Notes under the pieces: generated by a model
Seen by the model: the letters and a program-made list of their open reading frames with translations, nothing else
Told to the model about the DNA's origin: nothing
Databases searched by the model: none
Source: SG8-41 sp963699525
Lineage (GTDB): Bacteria; Pseudomonadota; Gammaproteobacteria; Burkholderiales; SG8-41
NCBI GenBank assembly: GCA_963699525.1
Contig: CAVOUI010000006.1
Span: 186,001 to 250,000 of the forward strand
Length of the DNA: 64,000 nucleotides
Direction of reading: 5' to 3'
Translations under genes and position numbers: made by a program
Part shown: piece after piece, positions 26,028 to 34,846 of the stretch
How positions within the stretch are numbered: the stretch's first letter is position 1
Layout: each line of letters begins with the position of its first letter

Positions 26028-27347
26028 ATGTCGGAGCGCATTGACATCGGCGTCTACCAGCGGCGGCGCGCCCGGCTCGCCGCGGCCATGCTGGAGGGCG
26101 TCGCGATCATTCCGACCGCGCCCGAGCGCACGCGCAACCGCGACTCGCACTATCCGTACCGCTTCGACAGCTATTTCTACTACCTCACCGGTTTCCGCGA
26201 GCCTGCCGCGGCGCTGGTGATCGTCGCCGGCCCCGCGCCGAAGAGCATCCTCTACTGCCGCGAGAAGGACCCGGAACGCGAGATCTGGGACGGCTTCCGG
26301 CACGGGCCGGAGGCGGCGCGCACGGCGTTCGGATTCGACGAAGCACACCCGATCGGCGAGCTCGACGCACAGATACCCGAGCTCATTTCCAACCGCGAAG
26401 CGCTCTTCTGCCATCTCGGAGCGGACGCGGCGTGGGACGCGCGCGTGACGGGCTGGATCAACCAGGTGCGCGAGCGGGTGCGCACGGGGGTCAGCGCGCC
26501 GCGGGCGGTCCGGGATGTGCACGCCCTGCTCGACGAGATGCGGCTCGTCAAGGAGGCTGAAGAGATAGCGGTGATGCGGCGCGCCGCCGCGATCACGGCC
26601 GGCGCCCACCGCCGCGCCATGCGCGCGGCGCGGCCCGGCCGCGTCGAGTACGAGATCGAAGCGGAGCTCCTCCACGAGTTCCGGCGCCACGGCGCCCAGG
26701 CGCCCGCCTACACCCCGATTGTCGCCTCGGGCGAGCACGCCTGCGTCCTGCATTACATCCGGAACGACGGGGTGTTGAAGGACGGCGAGCTGCTGCTGAT
26801 CGATGCCGGCTGCGAGCTCGACGGCTACGCCGCCGATTTGACGCGCACTTTCCCGGTCGGCGGCCGGTTCAGCGGGCCGCAGCGCGAGATCTACGATCTG
26901 GTACTTGCGGCGCAGATCGCGGCGATCGCGGCAGTCAAGCCCGGCGCGCAGTGGGACGCGCCGCATCGCGCGGCGGTCAACGTGATCGCCCAGGGTCTGA
27001 TCGACCTGAAGCTGCTCTCCGGGGGGCTTGCGGAAGTGGTGGAAACCGAGGCCTACAAGAAGTTCTACATGCATCGCACCGGGCACTGGCTCGGGCTGGA
27101 TGTGCACGATGCCGGCGACTACAAGTTGCAGGGCGGCTGGCGCTCGCTCGCTCCCGGCATGGTGCTGACCGTCGAGCCGGGCTGCTACATCCGGGCCGGC
27201 GAGGGCGTGCCTGCGTCCCTCGCCGGCATCGGAGTGCGCATCGAGGACGACGTGCTGGTGACGGACTCCGGCGCCGAGGTGCTGACTCGCGACGCGCCCA
27301 AGAGCCCGCCTGAAATCGAAACCTGGATGGGCGCGCGCAATGTCTGA
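26028..27347 (+). CDS. pepP: Xaa-Pro aminopeptidase (aminopeptidase P)
   Basis: Metallopeptidase that removes an N-terminal residue before proline. The N-terminal creatinase-like domain begins RIDIGVYQRRRARLAAAM, with DSYFYYLTGF. The pita-bread catalytic domain has the five metal ligands in LIDAGCELDGYAADLTRTFPV (two Asp), MHRTGHWLGLDVHDAG (His), TVEPGCYI (Glu) and GVRIEDDVLVT (Glu). At 439 residues it is standard. Its last 8 bases overlap ubiH, a gene pairing also found in enterobacteria. Confidence 0.96.
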   Translation: MSERIDIGVYQRRRARLAAAMLEGVAIIPTAPERTRNRDSHYPYRFDSYFYYLTGFREPAAALVIVAGPAPKSILYCREKDPEREIWDGFRHGPEAARTAFGFDEAHPIGELDAQIPELISNREALFCHLGADAAWDARVTGWINQVRERVRTGVSAPRAVRDVHALLDEMRLVKEAEEIAVMRRAAAITAGAHRRAMRAARPGRVEYEIEAELLHEFRRHGAQAPAYTPIVASGEHACVLHYIRNDGVLKDGELLLIDAGCELDGYAADLTRTFPVGGRFSGPQREIYDLVLAAQIAAIAAVKPGAQWDAPHRAAVNVIAQGLIDLKLLSGGLAEVVETEAYKKFYMHRTGHWLGLDVHDAGDYKLQGGWRSLAPGMVLTVEPGCYIRAGEGVPASLAGIGVRIEDDVLVTDSGAEVLTRDAPKSPPEIETWMGARNV

Positions 27348-28479
27348 CCACGACGTCCTCATTGTGGGCGGCGGGCCGGTCGGCGCCGCGCTGGCGCTCG
27401 CCCTGCGCGGTTCCGGACTGGCGCTCGGGCTGCTTGAGCCGCGCGCGCCACGGGCCGCCGCGGACTCGCGCCCGATCGCGCTCTCCCATGGCAGCCGGCT
27501 GATTCTGGAGCGTCTGGGCGTATGGGAGGGGCTCGCGGGCGCAACGCCGATCGAGCGCATCCACGTGTCGCAGCGCGGGGGCTTCGGCCGGGTCGGGCTG
27601 GATGCCCGGCAGGCGCATGTGCCGGCGCTCGGCTACGTGCTCGATTACGGCGAGCTCGCGGGAGCGCTGGCCCGGGCGCTGGATGCGGGAGGCGGCGCGC
27701 ACCTCATCCGGGCGACGGCGGGGGCGCTCGAAGCCGGAACGGAAGAAGCGGTGGTGCGATTCGCGGACGGCAGCGGCCGCGCCAGCGCGGCCTTGCTCGC
27801 GGTGGCCGACGGCGGCGCGCTGCCGGTCGCACGACAGCGCGTCCGCGACTACGGTCAGGCCGCGGTGACCGCGCGCGTCTCGTGCAGCGTGCCGCACCGG
27901 AACGTCGCCTACGAGCGATTTACCCCGGAAGGGCCGCTCGCGCTGTTGCCCACGGGCCAGGCGCTTGCGCTGGTATGGACGACCGCCCCGGAGCGTGCCC
28001 GGCAATTGTGCGAGCTGGACGAAGCCGGGTTCCTTGTCGAGCTGCAGAAGGGCTTCGGCAGCCGCCTGGGAAGCTTCACCGCCGCCGGCACCCGGTCCTG
28101 GTATCCGCTCGCCCTGAAGATTGCGGATCACATTGCGGAACCGCGCACGGTGGTGATCGGAAACGCCGCCCAGACGCTGCACCCGGTCGCTGGGCAGGGT
28201 TTGAACCTGGGATTGCGTGATGCCTGGGAGCTTGCGAGCCTGGTCCGGCACTGCGACCGCGTCCGCATCGGCGCGCCGGAGCTCGTCCGGGCCTACACGG
28301 CGCGGCGCCGGCTCGACCGCGGTGGCGGGATCTTCATCACCGACACGCTGGTGCGGCTGTTTTCCAACGAGGCTACCGCCTTGAAGCTCGCGCGCGGCGC
28401 GGGTCTCGCGGCTTTGGGCGCGTTTCCGCCGGCCCGGGACTTCGTCGCGCGGCGGATGATCTTCGGCGCGCGCGGCTGA
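27340..28479 (+). CDS. ubiH: UbiH-type FAD-dependent ubiquinone biosynthesis hydroxylase
   Basis: Flavin monooxygenase that hydroxylates the ubiquinone ring. VLIVGGGPVGAALALAL is the FAD dinucleotide fold. RPIALSHGSRLILERLGVW and the mid-protein DYGQAAVTARV block are family features. IGNAAQTLHPVAGQGLNLGLRD is the second FAD motif; the GN in place of GD, and this exact style of block, point to UbiH rather than UbiF or UbiI. The exact ring position oxidised cannot be read from sequence. ubiA and ubiD, the early steps, lie elsewhere in the window. Confidence 0.9.
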   Translation: MSDHDVLIVGGGPVGAALALALRGSGLALGLLEPRAPRAAADSRPIALSHGSRLILERLGVWEGLAGATPIERIHVSQRGGFGRVGLDARQAHVPALGYVLDYGELAGALARALDAGGGAHLIRATAGALEAGTEEAVVRFADGSGRASAALLAVADGGALPVARQRVRDYGQAAVTARVSCSVPHRNVAYERFTPEGPLALLPTGQALALVWTTAPERARQLCELDEAGFLVELQKGFGSRLGSFTAAGTRSWYPLALKIADHIAEPRTVVIGNAAQTLHPVAGQGLNLGLRDAWELASLVRHCDRVRIGAPELVRAYTARRRLDRGGGIFITDTLVRLFSNEATALKLARGAGLAALGAFPPARDFVARRMIFGARG

Positions 28480-28490
28480 ACTTCAGCAAC

Positions 28491-28514
28491 TGCGCGACCC
28501 GCGCGCGATTTTTT
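28491..28514 (+). terminator. Weak candidate terminator after ubiH
   Basis: A short GCGCG/CGCGC stem shortly after the ubiH stop is followed by GCGA and then six T. The T run is four bases from the stem base, so efficiency is doubtful. The rest of the 219-base gap to dusB holds only the dusB promoter region. Confidence 0.3.
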
Positions 28515-28640
28515 CCGAGTCAGTGGCTGTTCCGGCGCGATTCGATCGTGCCGCTGCGCCACGCGCGACGTTTGTGCGTTCATTGCAACACCGGTCACAA
28601 AAAAATGCAGGAATTGCTTTTCTTGCGCGCAACGACCGAT

Positions 28641-28646
28641 TACAAT
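28641..28646 (+). promoter_or_regulatory. -10 element of the dusB-fis promoter
   Basis: TACAAT lies 52 bases before the chosen dusB ATG. It is followed by a GC-rich stretch (GACGCCCTCCCCC), the type of discriminator linked to stringent control of fis in enterobacteria. No good -35 is visible. Growth-rate control is an inference by analogy. Confidence 0.45.
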
Positions 28647-28698
28647 GACGCCCTCCCCCTTACGAGACACGACGACAATCGCGAAGCGGACACGCGCG

Positions 28699-29706
28699 AT
28701 GCACATCGGCCCGTTCCATCTCAAGAATAATCTCGTCGTCGCGCCCATGGCGGGCGTCACCGACCGCCCGTTCCGCAAGCTCTGCAAGTCCATGGGGGCG
28801 GGCATGGCCGTGTCGGAGATGGTGGCGAGCAACTCCCTCCTTCGGGGCTCGGAGAAGACGCGCCGGCGCGCCGACCACGAGGGCGAGGTCGCTCCGATCG
28901 CGGTTCAGATCGCGGGCGCCGACCCCGGAATGCTTGCCGACGCGGCGCGCTACAACGTCGACCAGGGCGCCCAGATCATCGATATCAACATGGGCTGCCC
29001 GGCCAAGAAGGTCTGCAACGTGATGGCGGGCTCCGCGCTGCTCAGGGACGAGCCCCTGGTCGGGCGCATCCTCGCGGCGGTGGTCGCCGCGGTGGCCGCG
29101 CCGGTTACGCTGAAGATTCGCACCGGCTGGGACCGCTCGAACCGCAACGCGCTGCGGGTGGCGAAGATCGCGGAGGCATCCGGCGTCCGGGCGCTCGCGA
29201 TTCACGGGCGCACGCGCGCCTGCGGCTTCTCCGGAGAGGCCGAGTACGACACCATCGCTGCCGTCAAGTCGGAGGTCATGGTCCCGGTCATCGCGAACGG
29301 CGACATCGCGACCCCCGAAAAGGTGAAGCAGGTGCTTGCCTACACCGGGGCCGACGCCGTGATGATCGGGCGCGCAGCCCAGGGCCGGCCGTGGATGTTT
29401 CGCGAGATCCAGCACTTCCTCGAGACCGGCAACCGCCTGCCGCCGCCGGAAGTGGCGGAAATCCACCGCGTGCTGGTGGCCCACCTCCACGAGCTCTACG
29501 AGTTCTATGGCGAGGCGACCGGGGTGCGCGTCGCCCGCAAGCACATTTCCTGGTACACCCGGGGGCTCGCCGGCTCGGCGGTGTTCCGCAACGCCATGAA
29601 CCGGCTGGAGACCCGACGCGAGCAACTCGCGGCGGTGGAGGACTACTTCGCGCAGCTCGCCGGCCGCGGGCAGCGCCTGACCTACGTCGAGGAAACTGCA
29701 GCATGA
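28699..29706 (+). CDS. dusB: tRNA-dihydrouridine synthase B
   Basis: FMN enzyme that reduces uridine in the tRNA D-loop. It shows NNLVVAPMAGVTDRPFRKL, AVQIAGADPGMLADAA, INMGCPAKKVCNVMAGSALL (catalytic Cys in GCPAKKVC), ALAIHGRTRACGF, VIANGDI and GADAVMIGRAAQGRPW (FMN phosphate site). ATG 28699 (MHIGPFHLKNN) is the family start; an upstream ATG at 28645 overlaps the -10 box and is unlikely. It heads dusB-fis, an order conserved from enterobacteria. Confidence 0.96.
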   Translation: MHIGPFHLKNNLVVAPMAGVTDRPFRKLCKSMGAGMAVSEMVASNSLLRGSEKTRRRADHEGEVAPIAVQIAGADPGMLADAARYNVDQGAQIIDINMGCPAKKVCNVMAGSALLRDEPLVGRILAAVVAAVAAPVTLKIRTGWDRSNRNALRVAKIAEASGVRALAIHGRTRACGFSGEAEYDTIAAVKSEVMVPVIANGDIATPEKVKQVLAYTGADAVMIGRAAQGRPWMFREIQHFLETGNRLPPPEVAEIHRVLVAHLHELYEFYGEATGVRVARKHISWYTRGLAGSAVFRNAMNRLETRREQLAAVEDYFAQLAGRGQRLTYVEETAA

Positions 29707-29942
29707 TGAACGAGAACGAAATGGCGCGCATGGTGCGCCGCGCAATCGAAGGCTATTTCAGGGATCTCGACGGGGAAAAGCCCTGCGCGGTCTATGATAT
29801 GGTCATCCATTGCGTGGAAAAGCCGCTGCTGGAGAGCGTGCTGCACCGCGTGCGGGGCAATCAGTCGCACGCCGCGGCGATGCTCGGCATCAATCGCAAT
29901 ACGCTTCGCAAGAAGATGAGGGCGCACGGCATCAAGTTCTGA
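29703..29942 (+). CDS. fis: DNA-binding protein Fis
   Basis: Nucleoid-associated DNA-bending protein of 79 residues. The C-terminal helix-turn-helix reads GNQSHAAAMLGINRNTLRKKMRAHGI, very close to the enterobacterial form. The N-terminal arm is shorter than in E. coli (98 residues), the usual betaproteobacterial length. The ATG overlaps the dusB stop (ATGATG) and the stop overlaps the purH start (TGATG), so Fis translation is coupled to both neighbours. The reading frame is open far upstream, which can hide the true start. Confidence 0.95.
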   Translation: MMNENEMARMVRRAIEGYFRDLDGEKPCAVYDMVIHCVEKPLLESVLHRVRGNQSHAAAMLGINRNTLRKKMRAHGIKF

Positions 29943-31504
29943 TGGCCGTCATCAAGCAGGCGCTGATCAGCGTCTCGGACAAGACCGGGGTCGCCGAATT
30001 CGCGCGCGGGCTCGCCCGTTTCGGGGTGGCGCTCCTTTCCACGGGCGGCACGGCGCGGCTCCTGAGGGAGTCCGGCCTCAAGGTGACCGAGATCGCCGAC
30101 TACACCGGCTTCCCCGAGATGCTCGACGGGCGGGTGAAGACCCTGCACCCGAAAGTTCATGCTGGAATCCTCGCCCGGCGCGACGTGCCCGGGCACATGG
30201 CGGCGCTGGAACGCACCGCCGTCCCGGCGATCGACTTGGTCGTCGTCAACCTGTACCCCTTCAGCGCCACGGTGGCCCGCCCAGGGTGCACGCTCGAGCA
30301 GGCAGTCGAGAACATCGACATTGGCGGCCCGGCCCTGCTGAGGAGCGCCGCCAAGAACTACGAGCATGTGGCGGTGGTAACCGACCCGGCCGATTACGGC
30401 GTGGTGTTGAAGGAGATGGAGTCCGCCGCCGGCGCGCTCGGGGCAGCGACGCGGCTCGCCCTCGCCCAGAAGGCGTTTTCCCACACGGCGCAGTACGACG
30501 GGGCGATCAGTAACTATCTGACCGCGCTCGACGGCTCGGGCAGCCTCGAGCGTTTTCCGCGGCGGCTCAACCTGCATTTCGAGCGCGCCCAGCGGCTTCG
30601 CTACGGGGAGAACCCGCATCAGGAGGCCGCGTTCTACCGCGATCTGCGGCCGGCGCCAGGCAGCCTGGGCACGTACCGTCAGCTGCAGGGCAAGGACCTC
30701 TCCTACAACAACATCGCGGACGCGGACGCCGCGTGGGAGTGCGTGAAGTGCTTTTCCGAGCCGGCGTGCGTCATCGTCAAGCACGCCAACCCCTGCGGGG
30801 TGGCGCGTGCGGGGGGGCTCGCCGAAGCCTATGGGAAAGCCTTCGCCACCGACCCCACCTCGGCTTTCGGCGGCATCATCGCCTTCAACCGCGAACTCGA
30901 CGCGGCGACCGCGCAGGCCGTCGCGCAGCAATTCGTGGAGGTCGTGATCGCGCCGGCAATCAGGCCGGAAGCGGCGCAGGCGCTGGCGGGCAAGGCCAAC
31001 ATCCGCGTGCTGGAGGTGCCGCTTGCTTCGGGGGTGAACGATTACGATTTCAAGCGCGTGGGCGGAGGACTGCTGGTGCAGACGCCGGATACCGAGAGCG
31101 TTGGGGCGGGCGACCTGAAGGCGGTCACGCGGACGCGCCCGAACGAGGCGCAGACGGCGGACCTCCTGTTCGCCTGGACGGTGGCCCGGTTCGTGAAATC
31201 CAACGCCATCGTCTTCTGCGGCGGTGGCCGGACGCTCGGGGTGGGCGCGGGGCAGATGAGCCGCGTCGACGCGGCGCGCATGGCCGCGATCAAGGCCGGA
31301 AACGCGGGCCTGTCGCTGCAGGGGTCGGTGGTTGCGTCCGATGCCTTCTTCCCGTTTCGAGACGGCGTGGACACGGTGGCCCAGGCGGGCGCCCGCGCGA
31401 TCATCCAGCCGGGGGGCAGCCTCCGCGACGACGAAGTGATCGCCGCCGCGGATGAGCACGGCATCGCGATGGTGTTCACCGGCTACCGGCACTTCAGGCA
31501 CTGA
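29942..31504 (+). CDS. purH: Bifunctional AICAR transformylase/IMP cyclohydrolase
   Basis: Performs the last two steps of IMP synthesis. The N-terminal MGS-like cyclohydrolase domain starts IKQALISVSDKTGVAEFARGL with LLSTGGTARLL and VKTLHPKVHAGIL. The transformylase domain contains RLRYGENPHQEAAFYRD, GKDLSYNNIADADAAWE, VKHANPCGVA, SNAIVFCGGGRTLGVGAGQMSRVD and SDAFFPFRDGVD. At 520 residues it is full length. The start overlaps fis, and purD follows 11 bases later. Confidence 0.97.
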   Translation: MAVIKQALISVSDKTGVAEFARGLARFGVALLSTGGTARLLRESGLKVTEIADYTGFPEMLDGRVKTLHPKVHAGILARRDVPGHMAALERTAVPAIDLVVVNLYPFSATVARPGCTLEQAVENIDIGGPALLRSAAKNYEHVAVVTDPADYGVVLKEMESAAGALGAATRLALAQKAFSHTAQYDGAISNYLTALDGSGSLERFPRRLNLHFERAQRLRYGENPHQEAAFYRDLRPAPGSLGTYRQLQGKDLSYNNIADADAAWECVKCFSEPACVIVKHANPCGVARAGGLAEAYGKAFATDPTSAFGGIIAFNRELDAATAQAVAQQFVEVVIAPAIRPEAAQALAGKANIRVLEVPLASGVNDYDFKRVGGGLLVQTPDTESVGAGDLKAVTRTRPNEAQTADLLFAWTVARFVKSNAIVFCGGGRTLGVGAGQMSRVDAARMAAIKAGNAGLSLQGSVVASDAFFPFRDGVDTVAQAGARAIIQPGGSLRDDEVIAAADEHGIAMVFTGYRHFRH

Positions 31505-31515
31505 TCACGCATCCG

Positions 31516-32793
31516 ATGAAGCTGCTCGTCATCGGCTCCGGGGGGCGCGAACACGCCTTGGCGTGGAAGCTCGCGCGCTCGCCGCGCATCTCGCGGGTGC
31601 TGGTCGCCCCGGGGAATGCCGGCACCGCGCGCGAAGAGGGTCTCGCCAACGCCCCCGCTGCGTCGATACCGGAGTGGATCGAGCTGGCGCGCCGGGAAGC
31701 GGTGGCGTTTACCGTGGTCGGGCCGGAAGCGCCGCTTGCCGAGGGCATCGTGGACGCCTTTCAGGCGGCGGGATTGAAGATCTTCGGTCCCGCGCGGGCC
31801 GCTGCCCGGCTGGAAAGCTCCAAGGAATTCGCGAAGAGCTTCATGCAGCGCCACGGCATTCCGACGGCGGCCTACGCGGCGTTCAGTGAAACCGCGACTG
31901 CGCACGAGTTTCTCGACCGGCACGGCGCCCCCGTTGTCATCAAGGCCGACGGGCTCGCCGCCGGCAAGGGCGTGGTGGTGGCGATGGAGGTGGGCGAAGC
32001 GCACGCCGCGGTGGACGGCATGCTCACCGAGAAGAAAATGGGTGCGGCCGGCAGCCGGGTGGTGATCGAGGATTACCTCGACGGCGAGGAAGCGAGCTTC
32101 ATCGTGCTCGCGGACGGGCGGCATGCTTTGCCGCTTGCGACCAGCCAGGACCACAAGCGGCTGCTCGACGGGGACCGCGGACCTAATACCGGCGGCATGG
32201 GCGCGTATTCTCCGGCGCCGGTGGTGACGCCCGCGGTGCACGCCCGGGTGATGCGCGAAGTGATCCAGCCCGCGCTCGCCGGCATGGAGAAGGATGGATC
32301 GCCGTACCGCGGTTTCCTCTATGCCGGCCTGATGATCGGTCGCGACGCGAGAATCCAGGTTCTGGAGTTCAACTGCCGCATGGGTGATCCCGAAACGCAG
32401 CCGATCCTCATGCGGTTGAAGAGCGATCTGGTCGGGCTGATCGAGCACGCGCTGGCAGGCACCCTGGACCGGGTCGAGGCCGAATGGGACCGGCGGGTCG
32501 CCCTCGGTGTCGTGCTCGCCGCGCACGGCTACCCGGATGCCCCGCGCAAGGGTGACGCGATTCACGGCTTGCCGGCGCCGGACGAGGATTGCCACGTGTT
32601 TCACGCCGGCACGGCGTTGAACGGAAAGGATATCGTGACCGCGGGCGGGCGGGTGCTGACGGTTACGACACTGGGCGGCAACCTGAGCGCGGCGCAGCGG
32701 CGCGCCTACGCGATCGCCGAGAAGATCCGGTTCGAGGGTATGCAGTATCGCCGCGATATCGGCCACCGCGCGCTCGTCGCGGGCCGGAAATAG
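31516..32793 (+). CDS. purD: Phosphoribosylamine-glycine ligase (GAR synthetase)
   Basis: ATP-grasp enzyme that joins glycine to phosphoribosylamine in purine synthesis. LVIGSGGREHALAWKLARSP is the N-terminal nucleotide-like fold. ATP-grasp elements include VIKADGLAAGKGVVVAM, YLDGEEASFIVLADG, DNDxG-like region SQDHKRLLDGDRGPNTGGMGAYSP, and the metal site VLEFNCRMGDPETQ. 425 residues. Cotranscribed with purH. Confidence 0.97.
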   Translation: MKLLVIGSGGREHALAWKLARSPRISRVLVAPGNAGTAREEGLANAPAASIPEWIELARREAVAFTVVGPEAPLAEGIVDAFQAAGLKIFGPARAAARLESSKEFAKSFMQRHGIPTAAYAAFSETATAHEFLDRHGAPVVIKADGLAAGKGVVVAMEVGEAHAAVDGMLTEKKMGAAGSRVVIEDYLDGEEASFIVLADGRHALPLATSQDHKRLLDGDRGPNTGGMGAYSPAPVVTPAVHARVMREVIQPALAGMEKDGSPYRGFLYAGLMIGRDARIQVLEFNCRMGDPETQPILMRLKSDLVGLIEHALAGTLDRVEAEWDRRVALGVVLAAHGYPDAPRKGDAIHGLPAPDEDCHVFHAGTALNGKDIVTAGGRVLTVTTLGGNLSAAQRRAYAIAEKIRFEGMQYRRDIGHRALVAGRK

Positions 32794-32814
32794 CGGCGTG
32801 GGACAATCGTGACC

Positions 32815-33681
32815 ATGGCACCGGATTTCGATCGTGCGCGCGAGGACCTGGGCAACATCGTCCTGCTCGAGCACGTGAACGTCACGATCCCCGACCAGCG
32901 CCTGGCCACGATCTTCTACGTGAGCGGCCTGGGCCTCACCCGCGACCCGTATCTCATGACCGGCATCGACAACATGTGGGTGAACGTCGGCCGCAGCCAG
33001 TTTCACCTGCCCTCACGCGGCACCCAGGTGCTGCGCGGGCGTGTGGGCATCGTGCTGCCCGACCTCGCGGCGCTCGCGCACCGGTTGCAGAACGTCGCAC
33101 CGCTGCTGGCGGAGACCCGATTCGCCTGGGAGAAGCGCGATGGCTGCGTCGAGGCGACGTGCCCGTGGGGCAATCGCTACCGCTGTCACGGCCCCGCGCC
33201 CGAATTCGGCGACACCGAGCTTGCCATCGCCTACGTGGAGCTCGACGTGCCGGGCGGCTCGGCGCCGGGGATCGCGCGTTTCTACCGGGAAATCGTGGGA
33301 GCGCATGCCGAGGTGGAGGGTGACCCTGAAGGCGCGACGGCTGTCGTCTCCACCGGCACTGCGCAGCGGTTGCGCTTCCGCGAGACCACGCGGCCGCTGC
33401 GGGAGTATGACGGGCACCATATCCAGATCTACATCGCCGATTTTTCCGGCCCCCATCGCCGCTTGCGCGAGCGCGGACTCGTTACCGAGGAATCGAGCGA
33501 GCACCAGTACCGCTTCCGCGACATCGTGGATCTCTCGAGCGCAAAATGCCTGTTTACCCTCGAGCACGAGGTGAGAAGCCTCACCCATCCCCTGTACTCG
33601 CGCCCGCTCGTCAATCGCAACCCGGCCCAGAACAATCGAGAGTACGTGCGCGGCCACGACGCGTTCCGCGGCACCTACTGA
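32815..33681 (+). CDS. Glyoxalase/dioxygenase-superfamily (VOC) protein
   Basis: A 288-residue protein with two vicinal-oxygen-chelate modules. The first starts LLEHVNVTIPDQRLATIFYVSGLGL, the second ELAIAYVELDVPGGSAPGIARFYREIVGA. HHIQIYIADF holds a possible metal His in the second module. Which reaction it carries out is unknown; candidates are an isomerase, epimerase or ring-cleaving enzyme. ATG 32815 was chosen; a GTG two codons upstream is also possible. It begins 21 bases after purD and may be read from the same transcript. Confidence 0.8.
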   Translation: MAPDFDRAREDLGNIVLLEHVNVTIPDQRLATIFYVSGLGLTRDPYLMTGIDNMWVNVGRSQFHLPSRGTQVLRGRVGIVLPDLAALAHRLQNVAPLLAETRFAWEKRDGCVEATCPWGNRYRCHGPAPEFGDTELAIAYVELDVPGGSAPGIARFYREIVGAHAEVEGDPEGATAVVSTGTAQRLRFRETTRPLREYDGHHIQIYIADFSGPHRRLRERGLVTEESSEHQYRFRDIVDLSSAKCLFTLEHEVRSLTHPLYSRPLVNRNPAQNNREYVRGHDAFRGTY

Positions 33682-33752
33682 GGAACGCATCCGCTGCCGA
33701 TGGCGGGTCGCTTTCCGGCCTGAGGCGGACGCACGCCGCGACGACGCCCTGC

Positions 33753-33758
33753 TAGAAT
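33753..33758 (+). promoter_or_regulatory. -10-like TAGAAT upstream of the TctC-type gene
   Basis: TAGAAT lies 63 bases before the start codon of the binding-protein gene. No clear -35 is seen. A strong ribosome site, GAGGAGG, stands 7 bases before the ATG at 33822. Confidence 0.35.
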
Positions 33759-33821
33759 CCCGTGGCAACCCTGCGACCGGCGCTCGGACTCGCAGAGGAA
33801 TAACGAAGAGGAGGCACACCC

Positions 33822-34800
33822 ATGTCGGTTTCAGCTGCTCAGGGTTTCCGGCTGCTGGCCATCTTCGACCGGGCTCGTGGTTGTTCCTGCAGCGCACGCG
33901 CAGGCCACCTACCCGGCTGCGCGACCGATCGAATTCGTCGTGCTGTTTCCCGCCGGCACCTCCGCGGACGTGACCGCGCGGGTGCTGGCAGAAGGCATGG
34001 GGAGGCAGCTGGGCACCCAGATCGTGGTGGTCAACCGGCCGGGTGGCGGCGGAGCGGTCGGCTACAAGTATGCCGTGCAGCAGGCCCCCGATGGCCACCA
34101 CCTGGTCTGGAGCTCGAACGCGATCTCCACGACCTACCATACCGGGACGCTGCCGTTCGATTACAAGTCGTTCCTGCCGGTGGCGCGCGTCCAGATCGAG
34201 ACCCCGCTGCTGTTCGTGAGGAGCGAAGCCCCGTGGAGGACCCTGCGCGACATGCTGCAGCAGGCCAAAGCGAAGCCCGGCACGCTCACCGTCGGCAATT
34301 CCGGGTTCGGCAGCCATACCCATCTTTCCTCGGTGTGGCTGTTCAAGGCCGCCGGCTACCAGGTCGTGGACGTTCCATTCAATGCCGCGCAGGTGGTTCC
34401 GAGCCTGCTGGGCGGGCACGTCGACGCCGTCGTGCAGCTGCCCGGGGCGCTGGCGGGGCTGGTGAAAGCCGGCACCGTGCGCGCGCTCGTTGCGATGAGC
34501 GGCGCGCGCGATCCCTTCTTCCCGGACGTTCCCACTGCGCGCGACCAGGGAATGGACATCAGCGCGGAGTTGTGGCGCGGCGTGGTGGTGCCCAAGGGCA
34601 CGCCGCCGCAGATCATCGCCCGGCTCGAGGACGCGGTCCGCAAGACGGTGGCGAGCCCGGAATTCACGCGGGCGACCGAGAAGCTGCTGGTCACGCCAGC
34701 ATTCCTGCCTGCGGCGGATTTCGGCAAGGCGATCGCCCAGGAAGACGTGGAAATCGGCCGCACGGTGAAAGCGCTCGGCATCAGGCAGGATTCCAGGTAA
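33822..34800 (+). CDS. Tripartite tricarboxylate transporter receptor (TctC/Bug type), frame broken in the signal peptide
   Basis: Periplasmic solute-binding protein of the Bug/TctC family. The mature part is intact: ATYPAARPIEFVVLFPAGTSADVTARVLAE, VVNRPGGGGAVGYKYAVQ, NAISTTYHTG, VGNSGFGSHTHLSS, VVVPKGTPPQIIARLEDAVRK. The first 16 codons after the well-placed ATG (MSVSAAQGFRLLAIF) are in one frame, and GLVVVPAAHAQA with the mature protein in another. One extra base near 33868-33876 (in GACCGGGCTC) would explain this. The 979-base locus is one base over a multiple of three. No TctA/TctB membrane genes are nearby, so the ligand and transporter are unknown. Orphan Bug proteins are common in betaproteobacteria. 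Confidence 0.88.
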
Positions 34801-34846
34801 CCGCCGCATTGCGGCGCCCGGTGAACCCGACCGTTGCCACGACCCT

